NCBI RefSeq assembly: GCF_900105475.1
Contig: NZ_LT629777.1
Span: forward strand, 2,604,001 to 2,668,000
DNA: 64,000 nt
Direction: 5' to 3'
Source of the DNA: Pseudomonas asplenii
GTDB lineage: Bacteria; Pseudomonadota; Gammaproteobacteria; Pseudomonadales; Pseudomonadaceae
Shown: in pieces, positions 1-9,597 of the stretch
Layout: every line of letters begins with the position of its first letter
Numbering within the stretch: the first letter of the stretch is position 1
Program-made: the position numbers and the translations under genes
The notes under the pieces: model-generated
Seen by the model: the letters and a program-made list of their open reading frames with translations, nothing else
Told to the model about the DNA's origin: nothing
The model's database searches: none

Positions 1-261
1 CGCGCCGAGCGTCGATGCGGACTGTTCCTGAAGTTTTTTGGCGGCGCGTACGATCAGGTTACTGTCGTGGGGGACGCCTTCGAACGCGGTGTGCAGGTGA
101 ATCACGCCGTCATCGCGCAGGGCGAAGCGCAATTCGTCGCCATAATCGAGAAATTGAAACAGCGTCTGCAATTCGTGATAACCGTCGGCTCGGCGACCGA
201 GGATATGCAGCATCAGGTTCAGCTTGGCCGGCGAGGGCAAGGTCAGTGTGCTGGCGCTCAT
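1..261 (-). CDS. ispE: 4-diphosphocytidyl-2-C-methyl-D-erythritol kinase, N-terminal part
   Basis: Only the first 87 codons lie in the window; the rest runs off the left edge. IspE is the cytosolic GHMP kinase that phosphorylates CDP-methylerythritol in the MEP isoprenoid pathway. The visible N-terminus ([20 protein letters not shown]) carries the PSPAKLNL segment typical of IspE and is followed by [12 protein letters not shown]. The ATG at 261 sits 1 base after the lolB stop codon (TGA at 265-263), so the two are translationally coupled. lolB-ispE is the conserved pseudomonad order. The glycine-rich GHMP ATP loop is beyond the edge, so kinase integrity cannot be judged. Confidence 0.93.
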   Translation of the reverse strand, partial: MSASTLTLPSPAKLNLMLHILGRRADGYHELQTLFQFLDYGDELRFALRDDGVIHLHTAFEGVPHDSNLIVRAAKKLQEQSASTLGA

Positions 262-262
262 G

Positions 263-880
263 TCATTGACCCAGCCGGCGTGGCTGCCATTCCTTGATCA
301 CCAGGGTGACGTCGAGATCCTGCCCATGCAGCTTCAAGCGCTCGGGCAGCCAGTAGCCGTTCTGTTCGGTATAGCTCAGGTATTCGACCTGCCAGCCATC
401 CTGCTCCAGGGTGGCGAGCCGGCTGTCGTTGTCCAGGCCCAGGCGGCTTTTGCTGTCGGGCGCGGGCAGGCCGCGAACCCACCAGACCAGATGGGAGACC
501 GGCAGTTTCCAGCCCAGTTGCTCTTCCAGCAGGGCTTCGGGGCTCTGCGCTTCGTAGCGGCCCTGATTGGCGACTTCCAGCGACACCTGGCCAGGACGCC
601 CGGTCAGACGTGCGGCACCCCGACCCAGCGGGCCGGAGAGGCGGATGTCGTAATAGTCCTGGCGCTGCAGCCAGAACAGGGTGCCGCTACCGGAATCCTT
701 GGGCGCGCGGATGCCAACCTTGCCGTTGATCTGCCAGCCGTCGAGGCTGCTCAACTGCTGTTTGTGGCTGGCCCATTGGGCCGGGTCGCCGTGGCCCTCG
801 ACGGACTCACGGGCGCCGAAGCCCGCACAACCGGCGAGCAGGGCGATCAGGCTGAAAACAACGAGGTGGCGCAGGAACAT
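263..880 (-). CDS. lolB: Outer-membrane lipoprotein insertion protein LolB
   Basis: 205 residues, the usual LolB length. LolB is the outer-membrane lipoprotein that takes lipoproteins from the periplasmic carrier LolA and inserts them into the inner leaflet of the outer membrane. The N-terminus is a lipoprotein signal peptide with lipobox LLAGC (lipidated Cys18). The body is rich in beta-strand pattern, with family features such as [24 protein letters not shown] and a C-terminal VTLVIKEW segment. It lies between a TPR lipoprotein gene (4-base gap) and ispE (1-base gap), probably all in one transcript. No strong Shine-Dalgarno is visible, consistent with translational coupling to the upstream gene. 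Confidence 0.95.
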   Translation of the reverse strand: MFLRHLVVFSLIALLAGCAGFGARESVEGHGDPAQWASHKQQLSSLDGWQINGKVGIRAPKDSGSGTLFWLQRQDYYDIRLSGPLGRGAARLTGRPGQVSLEVANQGRYEAQSPEALLEEQLGWKLPVSHLVWWVRGLPAPDSKSRLGLDNDSRLATLEQDGWQVEYLSYTEQNGYWLPERLKLHGQDLDVTLVIKEWQPRRLGQ

Positions 881-884
881 AAGC

Positions 885-2609
885 TTACAGAGTCTCGGAA
901 CCGGTCAGGCGTTTGATGGTGCTACGCAGGAGGGGGCTGTCGGGTTGATCCTTGAGGAACTTGCCCCAGATTTTTCGGGCTTCGCCCTGTTTGCCGTTGG
1001 CCCACAGGACTTCGCCCAGGTGCGCCGCAACCTCCTGGTCGGGGAAACGCTCCAGGGCCTGACGCAGCAGGCGCTCGGCCTCGTCGAGGTTGCCCAGGCG
1101 GAAATTGACCCAGCCGAGGCTGTCGAGCACGGCGGGGTCATCCGGGTTCAACTGGTGGGCTTTTTCAATCAGTTCCTTGGCTTCGGCATAACGGGTCGTA
1201 CGATCCGACAGCGTGTAGCCCAGGGCGTTGAGTGCCATGGCGTTGTCCGGATCGCGCTTGAGAATCGCCCGCAGATCCTTTTCCATCTGCGCCAGATCGT
1301 TGCGTTTCTCCGCTTGCATGGCGCGGGTATAGAGCAGATTGAGATCGTCCGGATACTGCAACAGGGCCTGTTGCAGCACTTTCCAGGCTTGCTCGCCCTG
1401 ATTGTTGGCGGAGAAGATCTCGGCCTCGATCAGGTACAGCTGAATCGCGTAGTCCGGCTGTTCATCACGGGCGGCAGCGAGGCGTTTCGAGGCCTCGGCC
1501 CCCCGTCCGCTGGTGACCAGGATGTCGGTCTGGCGCAGTTGGGCCGGCAGGTAGTCATTGCCTGCGCCGACCTGTTCGTATTCTTCCAGGGCGCCCTGCG
1601 GGTCGTTCTTCTCCTCGGCGATGCGTCCCAGGTTCAGATGGGCCGAGTCGACGTGGCTGTCACGGGCGATCAGTTCCTCGAGATAACCCTTGGCCTCGTC
1701 CCAGGCCTTGGCTTCCAGGCAGACCAGTGCCAGAGAGAAACGCAGCTCGTCGTCTTCCGGATATTGCTGCACCAGGTTGGAAAACTGCACCTTGGCATCG
1801 TCCATGCGGTCCTGTTCGACCAGCATGCGCGCATAGGTCAGGCGCAGGCGCTTGTCATCCGGGTACTTCTTGATGCTTTTTTCCAGCAGCGGAATCGCTT
1901 CCTTGCCGCGATTGAGGTTTTGCAGCAGGCGGGCACGCAGTAGCAGGGGCGCGATTTCGCCATCTTCCGGAGGGTTGTTCTCCAGCAGCGTCAGGGCGCC
2001 CTGGTTGTCACCGTCCTGTTGCAGCAGCAGGGCCTTGCCGAAAATCAGCTGGCTGTTCTTCGGGTGACGGGCCAGCAGCCGGTCGAAACTTTTCATCAGA
2101 CCGTTGCGGGTGTCCTGGTCGGTATCGGCCGCCGACAGGGCGAGGAAGTCGAAATGGGTATCGCCCTTGCCTTGCAGGACTTTCTCCATGTAGACCATGG
2201 AGTCGTCATAACGCCCGCTGCGCGCCAGCTGGATCGCGGCGGCACGCTGGGCTTCCAGGTCGTCCGGGGCGTTTTTCGCCCAGATCAGCGAGGTATCGAG
2301 GGCCGCCTGGTCGGCGCCCAGGTATTCGGCGATGCGGAAGGCCCGCTCGGAAATGCCCGGGTCCTGGGTGTTGATCGCCTGGGTGACGTAGTTATCCAGA
2401 GCGATATCGAAGCGATTTCGCTGGCCGGCCAGCTCCGCGCTCAGCAGGCTGAAGACCGTGTCTTCACTGAAGGAGCCGTAGACCTTGGGCTTTTCCGGGG
2501 CCGCCGTGGTTTCCTCGGCCGGTGACGTATGGCCCGGCGACACGGGAGCCAAGGCCTGGCAGCCGCTGAGGAAGACAAAAGCAAGAAGCAACGCGGACGA
2601 TCTATTCAT
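885..2609 (-). CDS. TPR-repeat outer-membrane lipoprotein (PA4667 family)
   Basis: About 574 residues from the ATG at 2609. A lipoprotein signal peptide ends in FLSGC (Cys17), followed by at least ten tetratricopeptide-like helical repeats covering most of the protein, with clear TPR signatures near the C-terminus ([29 protein letters not shown]). It probably acts as a periplasmic or outer-membrane scaffold; no enzymatic motif is seen. The same gene lies beside lolB and divergent from hemA in P. aeruginosa. An in-frame TTG at 2624 preceded by AGG would add five residues ahead of the signal peptide; the ATG lacks an obvious Shine-Dalgarno, so the start is uncertain. Specific function unknown. 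Confidence 0.85.
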   Translation of the reverse strand: MNRSSALLLAFVFLSGCQALAPVSPGHTSPAEETTAAPEKPKVYGSFSEDTVFSLLSAELAGQRNRFDIALDNYVTQAINTQDPGISERAFRIAEYLGADQAALDTSLIWAKNAPDDLEAQRAAAIQLARSGRYDDSMVYMEKVLQGKGDTHFDFLALSAADTDQDTRNGLMKSFDRLLARHPKNSQLIFGKALLLQQDGDNQGALTLLENNPPEDGEIAPLLLRARLLQNLNRGKEAIPLLEKSIKKYPDDKRLRLTYARMLVEQDRMDDAKVQFSNLVQQYPEDDELRFSLALVCLEAKAWDEAKGYLEELIARDSHVDSAHLNLGRIAEEKNDPQGALEEYEQVGAGNDYLPAQLRQTDILVTSGRGAEASKRLAAARDEQPDYAIQLYLIEAEIFSANNQGEQAWKVLQQALLQYPDDLNLLYTRAMQAEKRNDLAQMEKDLRAILKRDPDNAMALNALGYTLSDRTTRYAEAKELIEKAHQLNPDDPAVLDSLGWVNFRLGNLDEAERLLRQALERFPDQEVAAHLGEVLWANGKQGEARKIWGKFLKDQPDSPLLRSTIKRLTGSETL

Positions 2610-2795
2610 ATAGGAGAAGGGCAACTAACCTGCGGTCGGGCCATCATGACACAAGCGGTGGGCAGAACCATACCCGAGACCGCTCACCGGGGGCATTAAT
2701 AGCAATGTTCCACTATGACAATAGTCGGCGGTGGTTGTTCTGAACCGGGTGAAGTAGGACAATTGTCGGCTTCTCGACATCATCAGCGACCTTGA
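2610..2795. promoter_or_regulatory. Divergent promoter region TPR lipoprotein / hemA
   Basis: 186 bases between two divergent genes must hold both promoters. It is visibly more AT-rich than the flanking genes (for example CATTAATAGCAATGTTCC near 2693-2710). I cannot assign -35/-10 boxes or an operator with confidence. Confidence 0.4.
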
Positions 2796-4085
2796 ATGGC
2801 CTTCCTCGCACTCGGCATCAACCACAAGACGGCCTCCGTAGACGTGCGCGAGCGCGTGGCGTTCACTCCCGAGCAATTGGTGGAGGCGCTGCAGCAGCTC
2901 TGCCGTCTGACCGACAGCCGGGAAGCCGCAATCCTCTCCACCTGCAATCGCAGTGAACTGTATATAGAGCAGGATCACCTGGCGGCGGACACGGTACTGC
3001 GCTGGCTTGCCGATTATCATCACTTGAGTCTGGATGAACTGCGCGCCAGTGCCTATGTGCATGAAGATGATGCGGCCGTTCGTCACATGATGCGTGTGGC
3101 TTCCGGGCTGGATTCGCTGGTGCTGGGCGAACCGCAGATTCTCGGCCAGATGAAGTCGGCCTATGCCGTGGCGCGCGAAGCCGGCACCGTCGGGCCGTTG
3201 CTCGGCCGCCTGTTCCAGGCCACCTTCAGCGCCGCCAAGCAGGTGCGCACCGATACCGCGATTGGCGAGAACCCGGTCTCGGTGGCGTTTGCCGCCGTCA
3301 GCCTGGCGAAACAGATTTTCAGCGACCTGCAGCGTAGCAGCGCCTTGCTGATCGGTGCCGGCGAAACCATCACGCTGGTCGCCCGTCACCTGCACGAGCA
3401 GGGCGTGCAGCGTATCGTGGTTGCCAACCGGACCTTGGAGCGAGCCAAGATCCTCGCCGAGGAGTTCGGTGCCCACGCGGTGTTGCTGGCCGACATTCCC
3501 CAGGAGCTGGTACACAGCGACATCGTGATCAGCTCGACCGCCAGCCAACTGCCGATTCTCGGCAAGGGTGCGGTTGAAAGCGCCCTGAAGCTGCGCAAAC
3601 ACAAGCCGATCTTCATGGTCGATATCGCCGTTCCACGCGATATCGAACCGGAAGTCGGCGAGTTGGACGACGTTTACCTCTATAGCGTCGACGATCTTCA
3701 CGAAGTGGTCGCCGAGAACCTCAAGAGTCGCCAGGGCGCCGCGCAAGCCGCCGAAGAGCTGGTGAGCAGTGGCGTTGCCGATTTCATGGCACGCCTGCGC
3801 GAGCTGGCCGCCGTGGATGTGTTGCGCGCCTACCGCCAGCAGAGCGAACGCCTGCGTGACGAAGAATTGCAAAAGGCCCAGCGTCTGCTGGCCAACGGCA
3901 ACAGCGCCGAGGAGGTGCTGATGCAACTGGCCCGTGGCCTGACCAACAAATTGATGCATGCGCCCAGTGTGCAACTGAAGAAGTTGTCCGCCGAAGGCCG
4001 TCTCGATGCGCTGGCCATGGCGCAGGAACTCTTTGCCCTCGGTGAGGGCTCATCGGATAGCTTTTCGGATAAAAAACCGCAATGA
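2796..4085 (+). CDS. hemA: Glutamyl-tRNA reductase
   Basis: 429 residues. HemA reduces glutamyl-tRNA(Glu) to glutamate-1-semialdehyde with NADPH, the first committed step of C5-pathway haem and tetrapyrrole synthesis. Visible: the N-terminal catalytic domain with STCNRSELY, whose Cys50 is the thioester nucleophile; a central Rossmann NADPH domain ([17 protein letters not shown], about residues 184-200, then VANRTLERA); and a C-terminal helical dimerisation region. Its last codons overlap prfA by 4 bases (ATGA), so hemA and prfA are translationally coupled, the classic hemA-prfA-prmC order. The N-terminus [13 protein letters not shown] matches the family start. Confidence 0.98.
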   Translation: MAFLALGINHKTASVDVRERVAFTPEQLVEALQQLCRLTDSREAAILSTCNRSELYIEQDHLAADTVLRWLADYHHLSLDELRASAYVHEDDAAVRHMMRVASGLDSLVLGEPQILGQMKSAYAVAREAGTVGPLLGRLFQATFSAAKQVRTDTAIGENPVSVAFAAVSLAKQIFSDLQRSSALLIGAGETITLVARHLHEQGVQRIVVANRTLERAKILAEEFGAHAVLLADIPQELVHSDIVISSTASQLPILGKGAVESALKLRKHKPIFMVDIAVPRDIEPEVGELDDVYLYSVDDLHEVVAENLKSRQGAAQAAEELVSSGVADFMARLRELAAVDVLRAYRQQSERLRDEELQKAQRLLANGNSAEEVLMQLARGLTNKLMHAPSVQLKKLSAEGRLDALAMAQELFALGEGSSDSFSDKKPQ

Positions 4086-5164
4086 AAGCGTCACTGCTGA
4101 AAAAACTGGACATCCTCCAGGACCGTTTCGAGGAACTGACCGCCTTGCTGGGCGATGGCGAAGTCATTTCCGACCAGGCCAAGTTCCGGGCCTACTCCAA
4201 GGAATACGCCGAGGTCGAACCGATCGTCGCCGCCTATCTACAGGTGTTGAAGGTTCAGTCGGACCTTGAAGGCGCCCAGGCGCTGCTCAAGGACAGCGAC
4301 CCGGACATGCGCGAGATGGCGGTCGAGGAAGCCCGTGAAGCCAAGGAGCAACTGGTCGAGCTGGAGTCCACTCTGCAGCGCATGCTGTTGCCCAAGGATC
4401 CCAATGATGGGCGCAACGTGTTCCTCGAAATCCGTGCCGGGACCGGCGGCGACGAGGCGGCGATCTTCTCCGGCGACCTGTTCCGCATGTACTCGCGTTA
4501 TGCCGAGAAACGTGGCTGGCGGGTGGAGATTCTCTCGGAAAGCGAGGGCGAGCATGGCGGTTATAAGGAAGTCATCGCCCGGGTCGAGGGCGAGAGCGTC
4601 TATGGCAAGCTGAAGTTCGAATCGGGCGCCCATCGCGTCCAGCGCGTACCGGCCACCGAATCCCAGGGCCGTATCCACACCTCGGCCTGCACCGTGGCCG
4701 TGTTGCCCGAGCCGGACGAACAGGAAGCCATCGAGATCAACCCGGCGGACCTGCGCATCGACACCTATCGTTCCTCGGGTGCGGGCGGGCAGCACGTGAA
4801 CAAGACCGATTCGGCGATCCGCATTACCCACATTCCTTCCGGGATCGTGGTCGAGTGCCAGGAAGAGCGCTCCCAGCACAAGAATCGGGCGCGGGCCATG
4901 TCCTGGCTGTCGGCCAAGCTCAACGACCAGCAGACCAGCGCTGCGGCCAACGCGATTGCCAGTGAGCGCAAGCTGCTGGTGGGCTCGGGCGATCGTTCCG
5001 AGCGTATCCGTACCTACAACTTCCCGCAGGGCCGGGTCACCGACCATCGCGTCAACCTGACCCTGTACTCCCTTGACGAAATCATGGCAGGTGGTGTTGA
5101 AGCGGTGATCGAACCGCTGCTGGCCGAATACCAGGCCGATCAACTGGCGGCACTGGGGGATTGA
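4082..5164 (+). CDS. prfA: Peptide chain release factor 1
   Basis: 360 residues, standard RF1 length. It recognises UAA and UAG in the ribosomal A site and triggers peptidyl-tRNA hydrolysis. The GGQ catalytic motif is at residues 235-237 within [15 protein letters not shown], and the stop-codon-reading PAT tripeptide (P190-T192) lies in [16 protein letters not shown], which identifies RF1 rather than RF2. It overlaps the end of hemA by 4 bases and abuts prmC with no gap; PrmC methylates the GGQ glutamine, so substrate and modifier are co-expressed. Confidence 0.98.
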   Translation: MKASLLKKLDILQDRFEELTALLGDGEVISDQAKFRAYSKEYAEVEPIVAAYLQVLKVQSDLEGAQALLKDSDPDMREMAVEEAREAKEQLVELESTLQRMLLPKDPNDGRNVFLEIRAGTGGDEAAIFSGDLFRMYSRYAEKRGWRVEILSESEGEHGGYKEVIARVEGESVYGKLKFESGAHRVQRVPATESQGRIHTSACTVAVLPEPDEQEAIEINPADLRIDTYRSSGAGGQHVNKTDSAIRITHIPSGIVVECQEERSQHKNRARAMSWLSAKLNDQQTSAAANAIASERKLLVGSGDRSERIRTYNFPQGRVTDHRVNLTLYSLDEIMAGGVEAVIEPLLAEYQADQLAALGD

Positions 5165-5995
5165 ATGACTATTATTGCCAGCCTGCTGCGCGCCGCTGAA
5201 CTGCCTGACTCACCCTCCGCGCGTCTGGACGCCGAGTTGCTGCTGGCGGCAGCCCTGGGCAAATCCCGCAGTTACCTGCACACCTGGCCGGAAAAGATCG
5301 TCAGCAGCGAAGACGCGCTGACCTTCGCCGACTTCCTTCAGCGTCGTCGTGGTGGTGAGCCGGTGGCCTACATCCTCGGTCAGCAGGGCTTCTGGAAGCT
5401 CGACCTGGAAGTCGCCCCCCATACCCTGATTCCCCGGCCGGATACCGAACTGCTGGTGGAGGCCGCCCTCGAGCTGCTGCCGACCAGCCCGGTGAAGGTG
5501 CTCGATCTTGGCACCGGCACCGGTGCGATCGCCCTGGCCCTGGCCAACGAACATCCGGGCTGGCAGGTCACCGCAGTGGATCGCGTGCCCGAGGCAGTGG
5601 CTCTGGCCGAGCGCAATCGCCAGCGTCTGGGCCTGGACAATGCCACGGTGCTGCACAGCCACTGGTTCAGTGCCCTGCAAGGCCAGCGTTTTCAACTGAT
5701 CATCAGTAACCCGCCGTATATCGCCGCAGCCGACCCGCATCTGGTTCAGGGCGATGTCCGCTTCGAACCGGCCAGTGCCCTGGTTGCCGGTGCCGACGGT
5801 CTCGATGACCTGCGCACGATCATCGCCCAGGCAGCTGCGCATCTGGACACCGGTGGCTGGTTGCTGCTCGAGCACGGCTACGACCAGGCCGAGGCGGTGC
5901 GCGAGCTGCTGGCGGCGCAAGGTTTCAGCGAAGTGCACAGCCGCACCGACCTGGGCGGCCATCAACGTATCAGCCTGGGGCGGCTATCGTGCTGA
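5165..5995 (+). CDS. prmC: Release factor glutamine N5-methyltransferase
   Basis: 276 residues. PrmC (HemK) uses S-adenosylmethionine to methylate the GGQ glutamine of RF1 and RF2, raising termination efficiency. Visible: an N-terminal helical substrate-recognition domain, the SAM-binding loop VLDLGTGTGAIALALA (about 112-127) and the catalytic NPPY motif at residues 182-185. The start directly follows the prfA stop. The C-terminus overlaps the moeB start by 7 bases, continuing the coupled hemA-prfA-prmC-moeB-murI chain. Confidence 0.97.
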   Translation: MTIIASLLRAAELPDSPSARLDAELLLAAALGKSRSYLHTWPEKIVSSEDALTFADFLQRRRGGEPVAYILGQQGFWKLDLEVAPHTLIPRPDTELLVEAALELLPTSPVKVLDLGTGTGAIALALANEHPGWQVTAVDRVPEAVALAERNRQRLGLDNATVLHSHWFSALQGQRFQLIISNPPYIAAADPHLVQGDVRFEPASALVAGADGLDDLRTIIAQAAAHLDTGGWLLLEHGYDQAEAVRELLAAQGFSEVHSRTDLGGHQRISLGRLSC

Positions 5996-6744
5996 ATGAT
6001 CAGGAGCTGTTGCGCTATAGCCGGCAGATCCTGTTGCGGCAGGTCGATATCGACGGCCAGTTGCGTCTGAAACACAGTCGGGTGCTGATCGTCGGTCTTG
6101 GTGGTCTCGGGGCCCCGGTCGCCCTGTACCTGGCTGCTGCGGGTGTTGGTGAGTTGCACCTGGCGGATTTCGACAGTGTCGACCTGACCAACCTGCAGCG
6201 CCAGATCATCCACGAGACCGACAGCGTCGGCTCGACCAAGGTCGATTCGGCTCTGCGCCGGCTGACGGCGCTCAACCCCGAAGTGGGCCTGGTCGCTCAC
6301 CGCCAGGCTCTCGATGCAGACAGCCTGGGCCTGGCCGTCGCAGGCGTCGACCTGGTGCTCGACTGTTCTGACAACTTTGCCACCCGCGAAGCCGTCAACG
6401 CCGCCAGCGTAGCCGCCGGCAAGCCATTGGTCAGCGGCGCGGCGATTCGTCTCGAGGGCCAACTGTCTGTGTTCGACCCGCGACGTGCCGAGAGCCCGTG
6501 CTATCACTGCCTGTACGGCCATGGCAGCGAAGCCGAACTGACGTGCAGCGAGGCTGGGGTGATCGGCCCGTTGGTAGGCCTGATCGGCAGCCTGCAGGCC
6601 CTGGAAGCGTTGAAATTGCTCGCCGGTTTTGGCGAACCGCTGGTGGGGCGTCTGTTGCTGGTCGATGCCCTGGGCACGAAATTCCGCGAGCTGCGGGTCA
6701 AGCGCGACCCGCAGTGCGCAGTTTGTGGCAACCGCCATGAGTGA
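5989..6744 (+). CDS. moeB: Molybdopterin-synthase adenylyltransferase (MoeB/ThiF family)
   Basis: 251 residues of the E1-like ThiF/MoeB superfamily. It adenylates the C-terminal glycine of a small sulfur carrier (MoaD) so that it can accept sulfur for molybdopterin synthesis. Visible: nucleotide-binding loop [13 protein letters not shown] (34-46), the [13 protein letters not shown] segment that positions ATP, and two zinc-binding CxxC pairs (C171/C174 and C243/C246). Cys186 in TCSEAGV occupies the position of the conserved non-zinc cysteine. No rhodanese extension. It overlaps prmC at its start and murI at its end. ThiF or HesA is possible, but the gene context (prfA-prmC-moeB-murI) favours MoeB. 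Confidence 0.93.
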   Translation: MLNDQELLRYSRQILLRQVDIDGQLRLKHSRVLIVGLGGLGAPVALYLAAAGVGELHLADFDSVDLTNLQRQIIHETDSVGSTKVDSALRRLTALNPEVGLVAHRQALDADSLGLAVAGVDLVLDCSDNFATREAVNAASVAAGKPLVSGAAIRLEGQLSVFDPRRAESPCYHCLYGHGSEAELTCSEAGVIGPLVGLIGSLQALEALKLLAGFGEPLVGRLLLVDALGTKFRELRVKRDPQCAVCGNRHE

Positions 6745-7528
6745 GGCACCGATCGGGGTATTCGACTCCGGTGTTGGCGGCCTGTCGGTGCTCAATGAAA
6801 TACATGCCTTGCTGCCCAACGAATCGCTGTTGTATGTCGCCGATTGCGGGCATATCCCCTATGGCGAAAAGAGCCCGGACTACATTCGCCAACGCTGTGA
6901 GGTGATTGCCGACTTCCTGCGCGGGCAGGGGGCCAAAGCGCTGGTGATTGCCTGCAATACCGCGACCGTTGCCGGTGTCGCCGACCTGCGTCAGCGTTAT
7001 CCGGACTGGCCGCTGGTGGGCATGGAACCGGCGGTCAAACCGGCCGCTGCCGCCACCCGCAGCGGAGTGGTCGGGGTGTTGGCCACCACCGGCACGCTGC
7101 AGAGCGCCAAGTTCGCTGCCTTGCTCGACCGTTTTGCCAGCGATGTGAGGGTGGTCACCCAGCCGTGTCCGGGCCTGGTGGAGATGATCGAGGCGGGCGA
7201 CTTGCACAGCGCGGCCCTGCGCCAATTATTGGAAGGCTATGTCGAACCCTTGCTGGCAGCCGGTTGCGACACGATCATCCTCGGCTGCACCCACTATCCG
7301 TTCCTCAAGCCGTTGCTGCAGCAGATGATTCCCGCTTCCATCAGCTTGATCGACACCGGTGCCGCCGTTGCGCGGCAGCTCCAGCGCCTGCTGGATGCCC
7401 GCGACCTGCTGTCTGGGGGAGCTGCGCGTGAGGCGCGGTTCTGGACCAGTGCCGAGCCCCGTCACCTTGAAAAAATCCTGCCCCTGTTATGGAGCAAGCC
7501 TGGCGGCGTGGACCGCTTCACGCGCTAG
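6737..7528 (+). CDS. murI: Glutamate racemase
   Basis: 263 residues. MurI interconverts L- and D-glutamate, supplying D-Glu for peptidoglycan stem peptides. Both catalytic cysteines are visible, Cys73 in IACNTAT and Cys184 in ILGCTHYP, plus the N-terminal [13 protein letters not shown] signature. The start was chosen at 6737 ([12 protein letters not shown]), which overlaps the end of moeB by 8 bases; an upstream in-frame extension would lie wholly inside moeB and lacks family similarity. It ends 10 bases from the converging Cfa-like gene, with no obvious terminator between. Confidence 0.97.
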   Translation: MSEAPIGVFDSGVGGLSVLNEIHALLPNESLLYVADCGHIPYGEKSPDYIRQRCEVIADFLRGQGAKALVIACNTATVAGVADLRQRYPDWPLVGMEPAVKPAAAATRSGVVGVLATTGTLQSAKFAALLDRFASDVRVVTQPCPGLVEMIEAGDLHSAALRQLLEGYVEPLLAAGCDTIILGCTHYPFLKPLLQQMIPASISLIDTGAAVARQLQRLLDARDLLSGGAAREARFWTSAEPRHLEKILPLLWSKPGGVDRFTR

Positions 7529-7538
7529 GCCGCTGCGC

Positions 7539-8810
7539 TCAGCCCTCGAAACGCCCGAGCAACGGCTGTGGCCGCGCCGCCGGTTTGGCCAGCAGCAGTT
7601 GCGCGGTGCCCAGCGCGCGCTCGAGAAAACCGCCTTCGCAGTAACACAGGTAGAACTCCCACAAACGCCGAAAATGCTCGTCGTAGCCCAATTCGCCGAT
7701 GCGGGCATTGGCCCGTTGGAAGTTTTCGTGCCACAGGCGCAGGGTGCGCGCATAGTGCAGACCGAAGTCCTCCATGTGCAGCAGGTTCATGTCGGTGTGT
7801 TGGCCGACGACATCGAGCAGTTTCTGCACACTGGGCAATGCACCGCCCGGAAAGATATAGCGCTGGATGAAATCGACGCTATTCCTGGCCTGTTCATAGC
7901 GTTGCTCGCGGATGGTGATGGACTGCAGCAGCATCAGCCCATCGTCCTTGAGCAGGTGGGCACATTGCTGGAAGTAGCCGGGCAGGAAGCGATGGCCGAC
8001 GGCTTCGATCATTTCGATGGAGACCAGCTTGTCGTACTGCCCGGTGAGATCCCGGTAGTCTTCGAGCAGCAGGGTCACCCGGTCCTGCAGACCCAGCGCC
8101 TCGACACGCTGGCGGGTATAGGCCAGTTGCTCACGTGACAGCGTGGTCGTGGTGACCTTGCAGCCGTAGTGCTGGGCGGCATGGATGGCCATGCTGCCCC
8201 AGCCGGTGCCGATCTCCAGCAGGTGGTCGTCCGGTTTCAGTGCGAGTTTCTGGCAGATCCGCTCCAGCTTGTTCAACTGGGCCTGTTCCAGGCTGTCTTC
8301 GGGGCTGAGGAACTGCGCCGCCGAGTACATCATGGTCGGGTCGAGAAACTGCTCGAACAGCTCGTTGCCCAGGTCATAATGAGCCGCGATGTTTTTGCGT
8401 GAGCCTTCGCGGGTATTGCGATTGAGCCAGTGCAAGGCCTGGACGAAGGGCCGGCCGAGGCGAGCCAGACCGCCTTCCATGGCATCGAGCACGTCCAGGT
8501 TGCTGACGAACACACGGACCACTGCGGTCAGGTCCGGGCTGGTCCAGTAACCGTGTATGAACGCCTCGCCGGCACCGATCGAACCGTTGCCGGCCACCAG
8601 GCCCCAAGTCGCCGGGTCCTGGATGTGAATTTCTCCCAGCAGGCCGGTGCCGGGTGTGCCGAACAGTTGCTGCTCGCCGTCTTCGACCAGCAGCAATTGA
8701 CCGTGGCGCAGCGAACGCAGTTGACGCAGCACTCCCCGACGCAGCAGGCCGGTGCTCAGGTGGTTGGCGCTAAACAGAGTGCTCCTGTTCACCAGGCTAG
8801 AACTTTTCAT
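7539..8810 (-). CDS. Cfa-family fatty-acyl methyltransferase, UfaM-like candidate
   Basis: 423 residues. Cyclopropane-fatty-acyl-phospholipid synthase fold: an N-terminal lipid-binding domain and a C-terminal SAM domain with LLEIGTGWGSMAIHAA (197-212). Compared with my memory of E. coli Cfa, the active site differs: YSC is YSA (A164 for Cys139) and LLHTI is LLQSI (Q296 for His266), while Glu269 and Tyr353 keep the positions of Glu239 and Tyr317. Losing two bicarbonate ligands suggests plain methylation of an unsaturated acyl chain rather than cyclopropanation, as described for UfaM of furan fatty acid synthesis; this is inference. The start overlaps the end of the DUF1365 gene by 14 bases. 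Last gene of the photolyase operon. Confidence 0.85.
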   Translation of the reverse strand: MKSSSLVNRSTLFSANHLSTGLLRRGVLRQLRSLRHGQLLLVEDGEQQLFGTPGTGLLGEIHIQDPATWGLVAGNGSIGAGEAFIHGYWTSPDLTAVVRVFVSNLDVLDAMEGGLARLGRPFVQALHWLNRNTREGSRKNIAAHYDLGNELFEQFLDPTMMYSAAQFLSPEDSLEQAQLNKLERICQKLALKPDDHLLEIGTGWGSMAIHAAQHYGCKVTTTTLSREQLAYTRQRVEALGLQDRVTLLLEDYRDLTGQYDKLVSIEMIEAVGHRFLPGYFQQCAHLLKDDGLMLLQSITIREQRYEQARNSVDFIQRYIFPGGALPSVQKLLDVVGQHTDMNLLHMEDFGLHYARTLRLWHENFQRANARIGELGYDEHFRRLWEFYLCYCEGGFLERALGTAQLLLAKPAARPQPLLGRFEG

Positions 8811-9597
8811 GGTGCTGCTCCTTGTTATGCGCGGTAGCAATGCCGAAGGCGCCATCGGCAGCCTGGTGGGAGAAAATGGGCGTTCGTTTGAGCAGCAGGC
8901 GCAGGGCCTGCCAGTAGATCGACAGGCAGGTCTTGGCGCTCATCCAGGGGAAGTGCCAGAGGTAGCGGTGCAGGCTGGCGCGGCTCAGGGCCTGGCGTTG
9001 CAGGTCGAGCGTGGCATCGAAGAGTTTCAGTTCGCCCTGCCAGTCGGCCATGTGTACGCCGAGCCGTTCGCCGGGCTGGCTGAAGCTCATGCGGTATTGC
9101 AGGTCGCGGGGTAAAAACGGCGAAACATGGAACGACTTGGCGGCCGTGACATGCTGATGGCCCTCGCCGTTGGCAGCGAGCACATAGTGGTAGCGCTCGC
9201 CCCAGGGCGTATTGGTCACCTCACAGAGAATCGCCGCCAGGCGGTCGTCACTGTCGAAGCAATAGAAGAAGCTCACCGGGTTGAACGACAACCCCCAACT
9301 GCGTGCCTGGGTCAGCAGGCGCACGGCACCTTGCGGCGCCTCGCCGAGGGCCAGGGCGACCTGTTGGCGCACCGCATCGATCAGCGGCATGCCCTGGCGT
9401 GTCCAGGCGCGCAGGTAATCGGTCTCGCGCCAGGCAAAGGGCGCGAAGCGGCTGTGGCCGGCCAGTGGCGACAGGCCGAGGACGCTGTCCCGTTCATCGA
9501 GGTCCAGATACAGCAGGCCGATCCGGTAACGGAACGCATGACGCCGCGGCGCAAAGCGTCGATGACTGATCCAGCCGCTGTACAGGGCGCTGTTCAC
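8797..9597 (-). CDS. DUF1365 domain-containing protein
   Basis: About 266 residues. The DUF1365 signature starts at once (NSALYSGWISHRRFAPRRHAF, slightly abbreviated here) and includes GLSFNPVSFFYCF and the late segment KSFHVSPFLP. The biochemical role is unknown; the family is almost always encoded between an FAD amine oxidase and a Cfa-like methyltransferase, implying a shared lipid-modification pathway. I chose the GTG at 9597 because it overlaps the stop codon of the upstream gene (GTGA), a typical coupled start; a longer reading would extend backwards into the amine oxidase gene. The end overlaps the methyltransferase start by 14 bases. Confidence 0.88.
   Translation of the reverse strand: MNSALYSGWISHRRFAPRRHAFRYRIGLLYLDLDERDSVLGLSPLAGHSRFAPFAWRETDYLRAWTRQGMPLIDAVRQQVALALGEAPQGAVRLLTQARSWGLSFNPVSFFYCFDSDDRLAAILCEVTNTPWGERYHYVLAANGEGHQHVTAAKSFHVSPFLPRDLQYRMSFSQPGERLGVHMADWQGELKLFDATLDLQRQALSRASLHRYLWHFPWMSAKTCLSIYWQALRLLLKRTPIFSHQAADGAFGIATAHNKEQHHEKF

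Noticed and set aside
2625..3974. 449-codon minus-strand frame opposite hemA
   Set aside because: It mirrors hemA in antisense frame and also covers the hemA promoter region. HemA is unambiguous; the antisense protein is Gln/His-rich and looks like no family.
6629..6736. Upstream extension of murI
   Set aside because: The extra residues lie inside moeB and do not resemble glutamate racemase; the ATG at 6737 gives the exact family N-terminus.
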